A stretch of 34,638 nucleotides of DNA from Motilibacter aurantiacus (GTDB lineage: Bacteria > Actinomycetota > Actinomycetes > Motilibacterales > Motilibacteraceae), in contig NZ_JAANNO010000007.1 of assembly GCF_011250645.1 (NCBI RefSeq), forward strand, positions 1 to 34,638. Reading direction: 5' to 3'. The notes beneath the pieces are model-generated. The model made no database searches and was not told the DNA's origin. It saw nothing but the letters and a program-made list of their open reading frames with translations. Shown piece after piece: positions 18,101 through 24,780 of the stretch. Each line of letters begins with the position of its first letter. The first letter of the stretch is position 1. A program made the translations under genes and the position numbers.

Positions 18101-18226
18101 GACGAGCGGGTTCTCCGCCTCCTCGGACTCCGCGGCCTGGGTCGGCGCGGCGGGTATCAGCGGGAACATCAGGGCGGCGGCACACGCCGCGCCCAGTCGT
18201 CCCCACAGGCGACGTGGGACGTGCAT
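12155..18226 (-). CDS. Secreted giant ThuA / PQQ-sugar-dehydrogenase-like multidomain protein
   Basis: A 2023-residue exported protein. Residues 1-32 are a Sec signal peptide ending near PTQAA. Domains by rough position: ThuA (42-258, class I glutamine-amidotransferase-like fold); soluble quinoprotein glucose/sorbosone-dehydrogenase-like beta-propeller (268-715, with VALDENTSAPFAMDVAPDG and GDDVNPHSEPSGG); PKD (720-807, YAWDFDGNGTTD); CBM6-like (920-1042); bacterial Ig (1052-1135); a LamG/DUF1349-like region (1146-1324); two DUF1349-like copies (1344-1535 and 1545-1747, both with DEF-G-LD--RW); OmpL47/Ig-like repeats (1751-1932); FIMAH (1933-2023, DIDALIGQFVEDG). It probably acts on or binds polysaccharide outside the cell. 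ATG 18226 has GGAGG 7 nt upstream. It follows the epimerase gene in a sugar-uptake locus. PQQ dependence is inferred. Confidence 0.9.
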   Translation of the reverse strand: MHVPRRLWGRLGAACAAALMFPLIPAAPTQAAESEEAENPLVLIFTKTTQFRHTEAIVQGTPVLQAAFQAEGIDSVHTEDSTVFNDAELAKYDALVMFQTSGDPWNAEQKAALERYQRAGGGIVAIHNATDMRGNYAWWDTMIGALMPGHAATGNSPGLPGTVRVEDQVHPSTKHLPQRWNRADEWYNYSANVRGEAHVLATMDETTYEPGSNRMGYDHPISWCRPYDGGRAWMTGMGHFGAHYQEPALVRHILGGVKWAAGLEEGDCGGTDWSEFEKVALDENTSAPFAMDVAPDGRVFFTELVRGQIRVYNPTSRTTSTAVTIPVYSGGEDGLLGIALDPKFAENGYLYVYYAPASSDDTNPANWFSRLSRFTVGPNSQIDRATEKVLLTVPASRLPDEPGHTGGGLDFDAQGNLYLGVGDDVNPHSEPSGGYAPLSERPNTFHDARATSANTNDLRGKVLRIKPEPDGTYSIPQGNMFAPGTPKTKPEIYAMGFRNPFRFSIDQKTGALGVADYSPDNNTDNLANRGPAGIAEYNLVKEPGFYGWPLCMGNNEPFRDVDYTTSPVTVGGFFNCNAPINDSVKNTGLTELPAAKPATMWYGYQRSSVQGGINQGGGLAPMGGPFYQYDPELDSDTKFPQYYEGKPFFYDWARNRMFSLVLKDGQTGIEKANPFLPNEQFLAPIDSKFGPDGSLYVLDWGGGYGRDNPNSGLHRIDYISGSRSPVAEAAATPDSGHAPLVVQFDGSASKDPEGAALTYAWDFDGNGTTDATTPTATHTYTANGVYDARLTVTDPEGKDGTTTVPITVGNTRPQVTFNLPPNGGFFDFGDQVSWDVEVTDAEDTQIADADIVIQPALGHDEHAHPSEPLSGRKGTATTSLGGGHGEGMNVFYVLDARYTDKGGAGGVPALTGSATTLLFPKQREAEFYSSASATGITTADARDVEGHGSAISGQNGAWAAYDPVSLRGVDSLLLRVAAPTAGTVELRRGAADGPVLGRASVPATGGLTSYVDVPVQVTDPGQSFSLYVVFPGAGERRLNFIEAVGKGVSATTKPVVSVTAPAAGAELEVGPVQVTADATDAENTITKVEFFVDGQSIGSDTTAPYAVTWNVPKEARYRLTAVATNDKGVSTTSRIVIAQVGDLFAGWETFTNAGATFDRPDGDRWIINSGGTNMWQAVDQYGAAYRPAGADDKWTATVKIERQGNSNNSAKAGIIVRNNIAAPGSSPGYAALGMRPSGGFEWLRDTDGNGQLDASSSASSTSYPVWVRLTRDGANYQAYWSKDGTTFTAIGGPVQLAGAAAVQDIGLFVTAHHASAKSEVEFSGFTLVDGTPQPDPGPTPLPSCVTPGSDEFVGSTLDAARWPTVRQATGFPVTVADGSLRLPVTQGDINEASTGPISYVGQPAPAGDWEATTRLTLAHNREWQHAGLMLHASDNEYVKLAYTRNGSGGRFLEFQTETGGTRTWHANNVAISAGDTVHLRLKKAGSQITASYSVDGATWTALSGAAPVKANATLGVMAAGDTGTPNSTALFDWFRLSSDATGPVVPSDEFTGSALDGCRWNASVRGDARNLSVAGGELRIVTQPGDINGAANEGPRNVILQKAPQGNWTIETRLRATMAHQWQLAGLLAYGDDDNYVKLDLVANNASTAATNLGAELVSERNAQFGNGGNRSVDVPESTESGWFHLRLTKTGSSYQGWVSTTGGLTWTALGQPVTNDGTLDKIGLMAIGPQQVTPVTVAFDFFRLVTDSTAPTVTAAVSPAAPNGANGWYTSPVSVTLTGADNEGGSGVASVQYRMQGAAAWSTYSAPVALGADGTHTVEYRATDQAGNVSAVGSTTVTVDATKPAVAVTGVAHGSGYGDSTSATVAWTASDATSGVASTTATLDGKAIASGTTVTFHELALGEHTLVVTSTDNAGNVTAHTVTFTVTTSLADIDALIGQFVEDGTISAKTAANLRERLVKAVLAADMGSEERVISHLQQFADRVNNQVKGDLRDLMVRQLLRRDAEALIADYQEMEADETAS

Positions 18227-18276
18227 GGAAGGTCCTCCAGCGAAGTGATTCGACCACGGGTGACGTCGTTGTTCCG

Positions 18277-18294
18277 CTGCCGCCGGAGCGGCAG
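18277..18294 (-). repeat. Short hairpin between epimerase and ThuA/PQQ genes
   Basis: A 7-bp perfect stem (18277-18283 with 18288-18294) and 4-nt loop in the 79-nt gap after the epimerase stop. It may slow transcription or mark a processing site between two co-transcribed genes. Confidence 0.35.
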
Positions 18295-18305
18295 TTTGGT
18301 CGAGC

Positions 18306-19172
18306 TCAGGCGGGCGTGCTCACCTCCAGGTCTCGCAGGAACGTGAGGCCGTCGGTCGCGATCGCGTCCTGGGTCGGGGCGAGCCGGCGCCAGATCGACG
18401 CCGCTGTGGCGATCGAGGCGTTCTCGGAGGTGAAGGACTCGATGCACAACGGCCCGGTGTAGCCCGCGTCGTCGATCGCTGCGAGGATGCCGGGCCAGTC
18501 GAGGTGGTCCGCGCCCGGCGCTCCACGGTCGTTCGCGCACACCTGCACGTGCGCGATCCGCCCCGCGGCGCGGCGGATCGCGGCGGCGACGTCCTGCTCT
18601 TCGATGTTCATGTGGTAGACGTCGAGCAACAGGCCGCAGCCCCGCGCCGGCAGGGGCGCCAGTGCCTCGAGCGCCTGGTCGACCGTGTTGATCAGCGAGG
18701 TCTCGTACCGGTTCAGCGGCTCCACCGCGACGGTGACACCGGCGGTCAGGGCGTGCTCGACCACCGGGGTGAGCCCCTCGGCCAGCTCCCGGTACGCCGC
18801 GGCGCGCTCCCCGTCGCTCATGCGCCACGTCCGCCCGGTCGCGGCGTAGGCAGGGCCTCCGACGACCGGTGCTCCCACGGTGTGCGCCACGTCGACGACC
18901 CCGCGCAGGTAGTCCTGCGTTCGCCGCACCGTCTCCGCGTCGGTCGCGACGAGGTCCCGCCCCGGCGCCATCACCAGGCAGACCGACGCGGCGAGCCCCA
19001 GCTCGTCGAGCAGCCTGCGGGTGGCGACCGGGTCCCAGTCCCCGAGGCTCTCCACCGGGAGCTCGATCACGTCGAACCCCCATTCCTTCACCCGGGGGGC
19101 CAGCTCGCGAACGGCCGCGTCGGTCAGCGGCGACGTCCAGACCCAGGTGTTCACGCCCAGCGTGCGAGGCAA
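18306..19172 (-). CDS. D-tagatose/D-psicose 3-epimerase-like sugar isomerase
   Basis: A 288-residue TIM-barrel protein of the AP-endonuclease-2 superfamily. The four metal/catalytic positions of ketose 3-epimerases are visible: VAVEPLNRYE (Glu), LLLDVYHMNIEE (Asp-x-x-His), AHVQVCANDRGAPGADHLDW (His) and LCIESF (Glu). Such enzymes epimerise ketohexoses or related sugars at C3, or isomerise hydroxypyruvate-like compounds. I place the start at TTG 19172, with GGAGG 5 nt upstream and the barrel's first strand (LGVNTW) following at once; a longer frame begins at 19220 and adds 16 unlike residues. It is cytoplasmic and lies between ABC binding-protein and ThuA/PQQ genes. Exact substrate unknown. 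Confidence 0.87.
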   Translation of the reverse strand: MPRTLGVNTWVWTSPLTDAAVRELAPRVKEWGFDVIELPVESLGDWDPVATRRLLDELGLAASVCLVMAPGRDLVATDAETVRRTQDYLRGVVDVAHTVGAPVVGGPAYAATGRTWRMSDGERAAAYRELAEGLTPVVEHALTAGVTVAVEPLNRYETSLINTVDQALEALAPLPARGCGLLLDVYHMNIEEQDVAAAIRRAAGRIAHVQVCANDRGAPGADHLDWPGILAAIDDAGYTGPLCIESFTSENASIATAASIWRRLAPTQDAIATDGLTFLRDLEVSTPA

Positions 19173-19203
19173 GTCGTCCTCCGGACAGGTGCGCTGGCAG
19201 GAA

Positions 19204-19225
19204 GGCGGGTGAGCGCTCACCCGCC
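19204..19225. promoter_or_regulatory. Perfect 22-bp palindrome, LacI-family-like operator
   Basis: A perfect palindrome with core GGTGAGCGCTCACC, centred on CpG as in LacI/GalR operators and close to the symmetric lac operator core. It lies 31 nt before the epimerase TTG and after the terminator of the binding-protein gene, where a promoter for epimerase and ThuA/PQQ genes should be. It shares GCGCTCAC with 24336-24343. No regulator gene is in the window. Confidence 0.6.
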
Positions 19226-19233
19226 GGACGAGA

Positions 19234-19264
19234 GCGGCCGCGGGGACGGTGTCCCCGCGGCCGC
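19234..19264 (-). terminator. Hairpin terminator after the binding-protein gene
   Basis: A perfect 14-bp stem with a 3-nt loop (arms 19234-19247 and 19251-19264), beginning 9 nt past the binding-protein stop. It should separate the ABC transporter transcript from the epimerase transcript, at least in part. Confidence 0.75.
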
Positions 19265-19272
19265 GGGTGGGG

Positions 19273-20505
19273 CTAGGAGCGGTCCTTCCAGGCCTGCGGG
19301 TAGCCTGGCAGGTCCTCGCCGCCGAACTTCGCGTAGTGCAGGCTCGGCATGTCCTTGTTGGCCTCGAGCATGCTGTCGAGGGTCTCCGCGGTCACCGGCG
19401 ACTGCGGGAGCACCCACTCCTTGGGCACCGGCTCGCCCTTCCAGATGCGGACCGCGGCCTCGATCGGGGTGCGCCACTGGAAGTTGGAGTACGCCGGGCC
19501 GATCGCCGTCATCCCGGTCTCCTTCCACTTGCGCAGGAAGCTGAGCTCGTCCTCGCCCACCATCACCGGGTAGTCCTTGCCGGCGTCCTCGAACGCCTCG
19601 ACCGCCGCGACGGCGCCGTCACCGGCGTCCATCCAGATGCCGTCGACGTCCCCGCGCTGCAGGTACTGGGTGACGATGTCCTTGATCTTGGCGGCGTCGC
19701 CGCCGGTGAACTCGTCGCCGAGCACCTCCAGATCGCTGTTGTTGAAGATCTCCTGAGCGGCGGCCCAGCGGTTCTCCAGGACGTCGACGCCGGGCAGGAT
19801 GCGCAGGGCTAGGACCTTGGAGCCGGGCTCGAGGTTCTCCACCAGGAACTCGGCCCCGTCGGCGCCGTAGGCGTAGCCGCCGATCGGATGGATGAACGTC
19901 GTCATGCAGTCGGTGTTGACCCCACGGTCGAACACGATGACGGGCACACCGCTCGCGCAGGCGGCCTCGACCGCCGGCGTGAGCGTCGCGGTGGTCGACG
20001 GCGACACGATGATCGCGCCGCAGTCGCCGCTGTCGACGAACGCCTGGATGTCGGAGATCTGCTTGTTGTCGTCGTCCCCGGCGTCGGAGACGCGGAACTC
20101 GCCGATCTCACCACTCTGCTTGTAGACCTCGACCTGCTGCTGCATCGTGATCCAGCCGGTGACGCGCCAGGGGTTGGACACCGAGGCGTTCGAGAAGCAG
20201 AGCGTCTGCGGCCCCGACCTCTTGTACTCCGTGGTGTCGACGTCCTCCGGCTCGATGGCCTGCAGCCACGGCTTGGAGTCGTCGCCCTCCGGCGTCATCT
20301 CGCGCTGGGCCAGCTGGCGCTCGTAGTCCGCGCGGACGAACCACTCGCCGTCGGCCTGGCCCTCGGCGGCAGGCGTCGCCGCGGCGCTCGCTCCGGCGTC
20401 CCCTTCCGCGCTCGTGCCGGAGGCCTCCGGGTCGTCGGTGGAACAGCCGGTCAGGGCCAGGCTCGCCGCAGCAAGCCCGGCGAGCACGGTCTTGGGAACT
20501 CGCAA
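19273..20505 (-). CDS. Sugar ABC transporter substrate-binding lipoprotein
   Basis: A 410-residue periplasmic-binding protein of the ribose/LacI type (PF13407), anchored as a lipoprotein. The signal peptide ends in the lipobox LTGC (Cys 21). A low-complexity linker (Ser/Ala/Gly/Glu) runs to about residue 55. The two-lobe fold shows in AIIVSPSTTATLTPAVEAAC, VPVIVFDRGVNTD and VDGIWMDAGDGAVAAVEAF. The start is TTG 20505, with GGAGGG 7 nt upstream. It is fourth after an ATPase and two permease genes on the same strand, 109 nt after the last permease. The ligand is probably a sugar handled by the downstream epimerase, but this cannot be read from the sequence. Confidence 0.92.
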   Translation of the reverse strand: MRVPKTVLAGLAAASLALTGCSTDDPEASGTSAEGDAGASAAATPAAEGQADGEWFVRADYERQLAQREMTPEGDDSKPWLQAIEPEDVDTTEYKRSGPQTLCFSNASVSNPWRVTGWITMQQQVEVYKQSGEIGEFRVSDAGDDDNKQISDIQAFVDSGDCGAIIVSPSTTATLTPAVEAACASGVPVIVFDRGVNTDCMTTFIHPIGGYAYGADGAEFLVENLEPGSKVLALRILPGVDVLENRWAAAQEIFNNSDLEVLGDEFTGGDAAKIKDIVTQYLQRGDVDGIWMDAGDGAVAAVEAFEDAGKDYPVMVGEDELSFLRKWKETGMTAIGPAYSNFQWRTPIEAAVRIWKGEPVPKEWVLPQSPVTAETLDSMLEANKDMPSLHYAKFGGEDLPGYPQAWKDRS

Positions 20506-20560
20506 GGCGTCGCCCTCCTAGATAGAGACGTCGTTGTCGTGGAATCGGGCAGGGAAGCCC

Positions 20561-20585
20561 CAGCCGGCGGCCTGGCGGCCGCTGG
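20561..20585 (-). repeat. Imperfect hairpin between permease and binding-protein genes
   Basis: CAGC/GCTG-type arms with one bulge in the 109-nt gap. It could protect or process the mRNA so that the binding protein is made in excess, as is common for ABC importers. Pairing is imperfect. Confidence 0.25.
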
Positions 20586-20614
20586 ACGGGAGGTGTGGGG
20601 GTGTCCGACGGGGC

Positions 20615-21676
20615 CTACGCGACGCGCTCGGGGACCGGGTCGTTGGCCGTCTCCGTCGGAGCCGGTGGCGGGGGCCGGTGACCGCGGGCACGGGCGGCGT
20701 AGGCGACGGCGGCGATGATGATGACGCCCTGGAGCGCCGGGCGGGCCGTGGTCGGCATGTCCAGCTGGGTGAAGAGCCGCTCCAGCGCCTGGTAGGTCAA
20801 CGCGCCCGCCATGGCGGCGACGACCCACCCGCGCCCTCCGCCGAGGACCACGCCCCCGAGGACCACCGCCGTGATCGCGGTGAACTCGAGGCCCTGCCCG
20901 ACCTGCGCGGACACCCCCGCGAAGCCGCCGATGAGGATCGCGGCGACCGTCGCGAGCACGCTCGACAGCACGAACGCGAGCGTCCGCGCCCGCCACACCC
21001 GCACCCCGGCGAACGCGGCTGCGGTCGGGTTGTCGCCGGTCGCCATGAGCGTCCGGCCGTAGGGGGCACGCATGAGCAGCACCGCGGCGACGCCCAGTGC
21101 GATGGCGATCAGCAGCGCGTAGGGCAGCTGGCGCACCACCGGCATGTCGATCCCCGACCGCCCCCACTGCCGGAAGCTGTCCGAGAGCGCTCCCGTGGGG
21201 GCGCCGCCGGTCCAGAGCCGGACCGCGCCGGCCAGGATCAACAGCATGCCGAGCGTCGTGATGAACGAGGGCACCCGCAGCAGCGTCGTGATGAGCCCGT
21301 TCACCAGGCCGACCAGGATCCCGAACGCCAGCATCAGGGCGATGACCGGCCAGGTCCGGCCGTCCTCGCCGTCGATCAGCTTCGCGGCGATCACCACCTG
21401 GGCACCGACCAGGCTGCCGACCGAGAGGTCGAACTCGCCGGACACGATGACGAAGTACTGGCCGATCGCGAGCACGATCAACGGCGCGGCGTTGCGCAGG
21501 AAGGCCATCAGCGACGGCGGCTCGGCGAACGAGGGGTTGAGGAAGGTGATCGCGACGAGCACCACGATCAGCAGGGCGAAGACGGTCCCGCTCCCGCCGC
21601 CGAACAGCTCCAGGGCGGACCTGCCGACCGCGGAACCGCGGTTCGTACGTGCGGGCTGGGTCGTGGCCTGGCTCAT
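20615..21676 (-). CDS. Ribose-type ABC transporter permease (second)
   Basis: A 353-residue RbsC-family inner-membrane permease with about 8-10 hydrophobic segments. Family signatures are GQYFVIVSGEFDLSVGSLVG near residue 70, VNGLITTLLRVPSFITTLG near 125 and AVVLGGVVLGGGRGWVVAA near 275. ATG 21676 overlaps the first permease's TGA (ATGA), so the two are translated as a pair and probably form a heterodimeric channel with the ATPase below them. Confidence 0.93.
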   Translation of the reverse strand: MSQATTQPARTNRGSAVGRSALELFGGGSGTVFALLIVVLVAITFLNPSFAEPPSLMAFLRNAAPLIVLAIGQYFVIVSGEFDLSVGSLVGAQVVIAAKLIDGEDGRTWPVIALMLAFGILVGLVNGLITTLLRVPSFITTLGMLLILAGAVRLWTGGAPTGALSDSFRQWGRSGIDMPVVRQLPYALLIAIALGVAAVLLMRAPYGRTLMATGDNPTAAAFAGVRVWRARTLAFVLSSVLATVAAILIGGFAGVSAQVGQGLEFTAITAVVLGGVVLGGGRGWVVAAMAGALTYQALERLFTQLDMPTTARPALQGVIIIAAVAYAARARGHRPPPPAPTETANDPVPERVA

Positions 21677-22773
21677 GCGCGTGCCTCCGGGATGCCGGCC
21701 CGGGGCGCGTCCTGCAGCGGGGGCGGCGCCGCCCTGCCGTGCCGGCCGAATCTGGCGCGTACGGCGTGCCGGTCGATCTGGCGGCGCGCGTACAGCGCCA
21801 CCGCGACGATGATGATCGCCCCGCGCAGGACGTCCCGGAAGAACGGGTCGATCTGCAGGAGCCGGAAGACGGTGTCGAGGACCGCCAGGATCAGGACGCC
21901 GGCGATGGTGCCCGCGATCCCGCCCCGGCCGCCCATCAGCAGCGTCCCCCCGAGGACGACCGCCGCGATGGAGTCGAGGTCGTAGCCGGCGCTGTAGATC
22001 TGCGCCGCCACCCCCGTGCTGAACCGCGACGCGAGCAGCAGCCCCGCAACGCCGGCGGTCATGGAGCACAGCACGTGGGCCACGATCACGGTGCGGTCGG
22101 TGCGCACGCCGGACAGCCGCGCGACCTCGTCGTTGCCGCCCACGGCGAACATCGAGTAGCCGGTACGGGTGCGGCGCAGCAGGACGATCCCGGCCACCGC
22201 GACGGCGAGCATCACCGCGGTCGACACCGGGACCATGCCGATGCGCGTGTAGCCGAAGTTCTGGAAGCTCTCGGGGATCGCTCCCGCCGGGCCCTTGTAC
22301 TCGGTGTCGAGGTAGCCCCGGATGACGAGCGCCACGCCGAGGGTGGCGATGAAGGCATTGACCTTGAGCTTGGTGATGATGAGCCCGTTGACCAGCCCGA
22401 CGCCCGCGGCGACCGCGAGCGCGGCCGCGATCCCGAGCGGCACCCGCGCCGGGTCGCCGTCCATCGTGGTGGCTCCGACGAGGCTGCTCAGCGCGGCGAC
22501 GTAGCCCACGGACAGGTCGAGCGACCGGCACAGGATGACCAGCGTCTGCCCGATCGCGATGAACCCGAGCACGCTGGAGCGCGTGAGCATGTCGACGACG
22601 TTGCGCTGGGCCAGCAGGTTGTCGCCGTCGGCCGCCACGAGGACCGCGCCGATGACCAGGATGCCGAGGAGCGCGAGGTAGATGACGCCTGTCGTGCCCA
22701 GCCGGACCGGGGCCCGGCGGGCCGCCGGCTGTGAAGCCGGGCGCGGCGTCCTGGCCTGCTCCGTGAGCGTCAT
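21673..22773 (-). CDS. Ribose-type ABC transporter permease (first)
   Basis: A 366-residue RbsC-family membrane permease. It shows GQTLVILCRSLDLSVGYVAA near residue 75, VNGLIITKLKVNAFIATLG near 127 and AVVLGGTLLMGGRGGIAGT near 275, aligned with the same motifs in the second permease. The two proteins are paralogues, so an old duplication gave a heterodimeric channel. ATG 22773 overlaps the ATPase stop (ATGA). The C-terminus carries an Arg- and Pro-rich cytoplasmic tail. Confidence 0.93.
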   Translation of the reverse strand: MTLTEQARTPRPASQPAARRAPVRLGTTGVIYLALLGILVIGAVLVAADGDNLLAQRNVVDMLTRSSVLGFIAIGQTLVILCRSLDLSVGYVAALSSLVGATTMDGDPARVPLGIAAALAVAAGVGLVNGLIITKLKVNAFIATLGVALVIRGYLDTEYKGPAGAIPESFQNFGYTRIGMVPVSTAVMLAVAVAGIVLLRRTRTGYSMFAVGGNDEVARLSGVRTDRTVIVAHVLCSMTAGVAGLLLASRFSTGVAAQIYSAGYDLDSIAAVVLGGTLLMGGRGGIAGTIAGVLILAVLDTVFRLLQIDPFFRDVLRGAIIIVAVALYARRQIDRHAVRARFGRHGRAAPPPLQDAPRAGIPEARA

Positions 22774-24275
22774 CGCGTCGCCCCAGCCGTCATCGGGCGG
22801 GCTGCCAGCGTCATCACGGACTCCTCGTCGACGCCGCCGGGCAGCGAGCCGCTGATCTCGCCGTCGTGCAGCACGATGATGCGGTCGGACATCCCCAGCA
22901 GCTCCGGGAGCTCGGAGGAGATCATGACGATGGCGACGCCACGGGCGCACAGCTCGCGCATCAGCTCGTAGACGGCGCGCTTCGCGCCCACGTCGATGCC
23001 GCGGGTCGGCTCGTCCAGGACCATGACCGCCGGGTCGGTCGCCAGCCACTTGGCGAGGACGACCTTCTGCTGGTTGCCGCCCGACAGGTACCTCACCTCC
23101 CGCGCGCCGCTGCGCGCCGTGAGCTCGAGGGAGGACAGGATCCCGGGGATCGACCTGGCCCGCTTGCCGGCGGCGCCGGGCAGGACCGCATCGAGGACCA
23201 GGCGGGCGTTGGACATCACCGACTGGTTGAGGGCCAGGCCCTCCGCCTTGCGGTCCTCGGTCACGAGCGCGAGCCCCGCGCGCACCGCCTCCCGGGTCGA
23301 GGAGGGTGAGACGAGCTTCCCGTCGAGACGCACCTCGCCGCGGGTGAACGGGGCGACGCCGAACAGCGCGTGCGCGATCTCGGTGCGGCCACTGCCCTGG
23401 AGGCCGGCGAGGCCGACGATCTCGCCCGCGCGCACCTCGAACGAGATGTCGTTCACGTGGTCGTTGCCGGCGCCGGTCACCGCCAGCCGGACCGGCCCGA
23501 TCGTCGCACCCGGCAACGGGTCGGGGAAGAACGTGCTGATGGAGCGGCCGACCATCTTGCGGACCAGCTCGTCAGGGGTGATGCGCTCCGTATCGGTCGT
23601 CGTGACGACCGAACCGTCCTTCAGGATGGTGATGCGGTCGCAGAGGTCGAAGATCTCCTTGAGCCGGTGCGAGACGTAGAGGACCGCGATACCGCGCGCC
23701 CGCAGCGTCCGCGTGAGGCGGTAGAGCAGCTCCACCTCGTGCTCGGCGAGGGCAGCCGTGGGCTCGTCCATGGAGATGATGCGGGCGTCGTAGGACATCG
23801 CCTTCACGATCTCCACGACCTGCTGCTGCGCCACCGACAGCGAGCGGACCCGCGTACGCGCGGCGATGCCCGTCACGCCGAGGTCGGTGAGCAGCGCGTC
23901 GGTGTCCCGGTCCATCCGTGCGACGTCCACGAGCCCGCGCCGGCGCGGCTCCCGCCCGAGGAAGACGTTCTCCGCCACGGTGCGCTCGGGCAGCAGGTTG
24001 AACTCCTGGAACACCGTCGAGACCCCGGCATGCTGTGCCTGCAAAGGGTGCTCGAAATGCACCTGGCCGCCTGCGAGCTCGATCGTTCCCGCGTCCGGGG
24101 GATGCACTCCGGCAAGTATCTTCATGAGCGTCGACTTGCCGGCGCCGTTCTCGCCGACCAGCGCGTGCACTTCTCCGGCGCGCAGCTCGAGGTCTACGGC
24201 ATGCAGCACCTCGACGCCGAAGAAGGACTTCGACACGCCCCTCATCTGCAGCAGCGGGGCCTCGGCCGGGCTCAT
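22770..24275 (-). CDS. Ribose-type ABC transporter ATPase with two nucleotide-binding domains
   Basis: A 501-residue RbsA/MglA-type tandem ATPase. The first domain has Walker A GENGAGKST (about 39-47), signature RSLSVAQQQ and Walker B IISMDEPTAAL. The second has the degenerate Walker A GLQGSGRTE usual in this family, signature LSGGNQQKVVLAKWL and Walker B VMVLDEPTRGIDVG. It powers uptake through the two permeases that follow with 4-nt overlaps. ATG 24275 is chosen because upstream frame is low-complexity; its Shine-Dalgarno is poor. It is first in the operon, with operator-like repeats 31-69 nt upstream. Confidence 0.93.
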   Translation of the reverse strand: MSPAEAPLLQMRGVSKSFFGVEVLHAVDLELRAGEVHALVGENGAGKSTLMKILAGVHPPDAGTIELAGGQVHFEHPLQAQHAGVSTVFQEFNLLPERTVAENVFLGREPRRRGLVDVARMDRDTDALLTDLGVTGIAARTRVRSLSVAQQQVVEIVKAMSYDARIISMDEPTAALAEHEVELLYRLTRTLRARGIAVLYVSHRLKEIFDLCDRITILKDGSVVTTTDTERITPDELVRKMVGRSISTFFPDPLPGATIGPVRLAVTGAGNDHVNDISFEVRAGEIVGLAGLQGSGRTEIAHALFGVAPFTRGEVRLDGKLVSPSSTREAVRAGLALVTEDRKAEGLALNQSVMSNARLVLDAVLPGAAGKRARSIPGILSSLELTARSGAREVRYLSGGNQQKVVLAKWLATDPAVMVLDEPTRGIDVGAKRAVYELMRELCARGVAIVMISSELPELLGMSDRIIVLHDGEISGSLPGGVDEESVMTLAARPMTAGATR

Positions 24276-24305
24276 CGGGCACGCCCGGGCAGCGGCACGG
24301 GCGGG

Positions 24306-24344
24306 GCGCAAACAGGGTGGTTCTCCAACATGTTTGCGCTCACA
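24306..24344. promoter_or_regulatory. Inverted repeat and LacI-like operator before the ABC operon
   Basis: GCGCAAACA (24306-24314) and its exact reverse complement TGTTTGCGC (24331-24339) are 16 nt apart. The right arm runs on as TGTTTGCGCTCACA (24331-24344), with the TG...CG...CA frame of LacI-family operators and the same GCGCTCAC as the palindrome before the epimerase. It lies in the leader of the ABC operon, downstream of the candidate promoter, a place suited to a repressor. Confidence 0.5.
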
Positions 24345-24458
24345 CGAGAGGCAGCGTGCACCGGTCCGCGCGGGATGACAGGGGGGAGGTGCATGGCCCC
24401 CGTCGCCTGCGTCAGTGCCCGCCGCGACGTTGCGGCGTACTTCACTGGCATGCCACGC

Positions 24459-24488
24459 ACCTTGGTGGACCCAGCCGTGCGGAGTCAA
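24459..24488 (-). promoter_or_regulatory. Candidate housekeeping promoter of the ABC operon
   Basis: Minus-strand TTGACT (24488-24483), 18-nt spacer, CAAGGT (24464-24459), compatible with actinobacterial TTGAC-/TAGRRT elements though the -10 is weak. The leader would be about 175 nt and include the repeats at 24306-24344. Confidence 0.4.
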
Positions 24489-24515
24489 GAGAAAGTTATG
24501 AACTCGTGGCCGTAC

Positions 24516-24529
24516 TTCTTCGTGAAGAA
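24516..24529. repeat. 14-bp inverted repeat upstream of the ABC promoter
   Basis: TTCTTC and GAAGAA arms 2 nt apart, 28 nt upstream of the candidate -35 of the ABC operon and far from any coding frame. The spot suits an activator or a second regulator. Its short arms mean chance is possible. Confidence 0.3.
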
Positions 24530-24780
24530 CGCGAAAGTAGTGCCCCCGGGTGCCCCTGCCTGCGCCGTTCCGGCGGGAAGCGGCCCGCGCACCGCGCATT
24601 TCTTTGCCGCCGCAACCGTCGCCCTGCCGGTGTCACGGCTCCACCTGCGATTGAGGTTGTGTGCTTCGGCGAACGCTGCTTCCCTGCAACCGACAGCAGA
24701 TGTTAGGTTGCGCGCCGACCCCGATCGAGGCGCTGCGGCCCGTCGCGCTGCGCGCCACCGTCTCCCCCGAGAAGGTTGCC

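Larger units (their letters stand above)
24276..24780. other. 505-bp intergenic control region, no gene
   Basis: This divergent gap is visibly less GC-rich than its surroundings and has no open frame with coding character. It holds the operator-like repeats and candidate promoter of the minus-strand ABC operon and, on the plus strand, the leader of the 104-residue unknown protein. A TAGGTT at 24704-24709 could be the -10 for the plus-strand gene, but I see no matching -35. Confidence 0.6.

Noticed and set aside
13934-18346. 1470-residue plus-strand frame
   Set aside because: It is the antisense of the ThuA/PQQ gene, rich in Val, Arg and Gly, with no motif.
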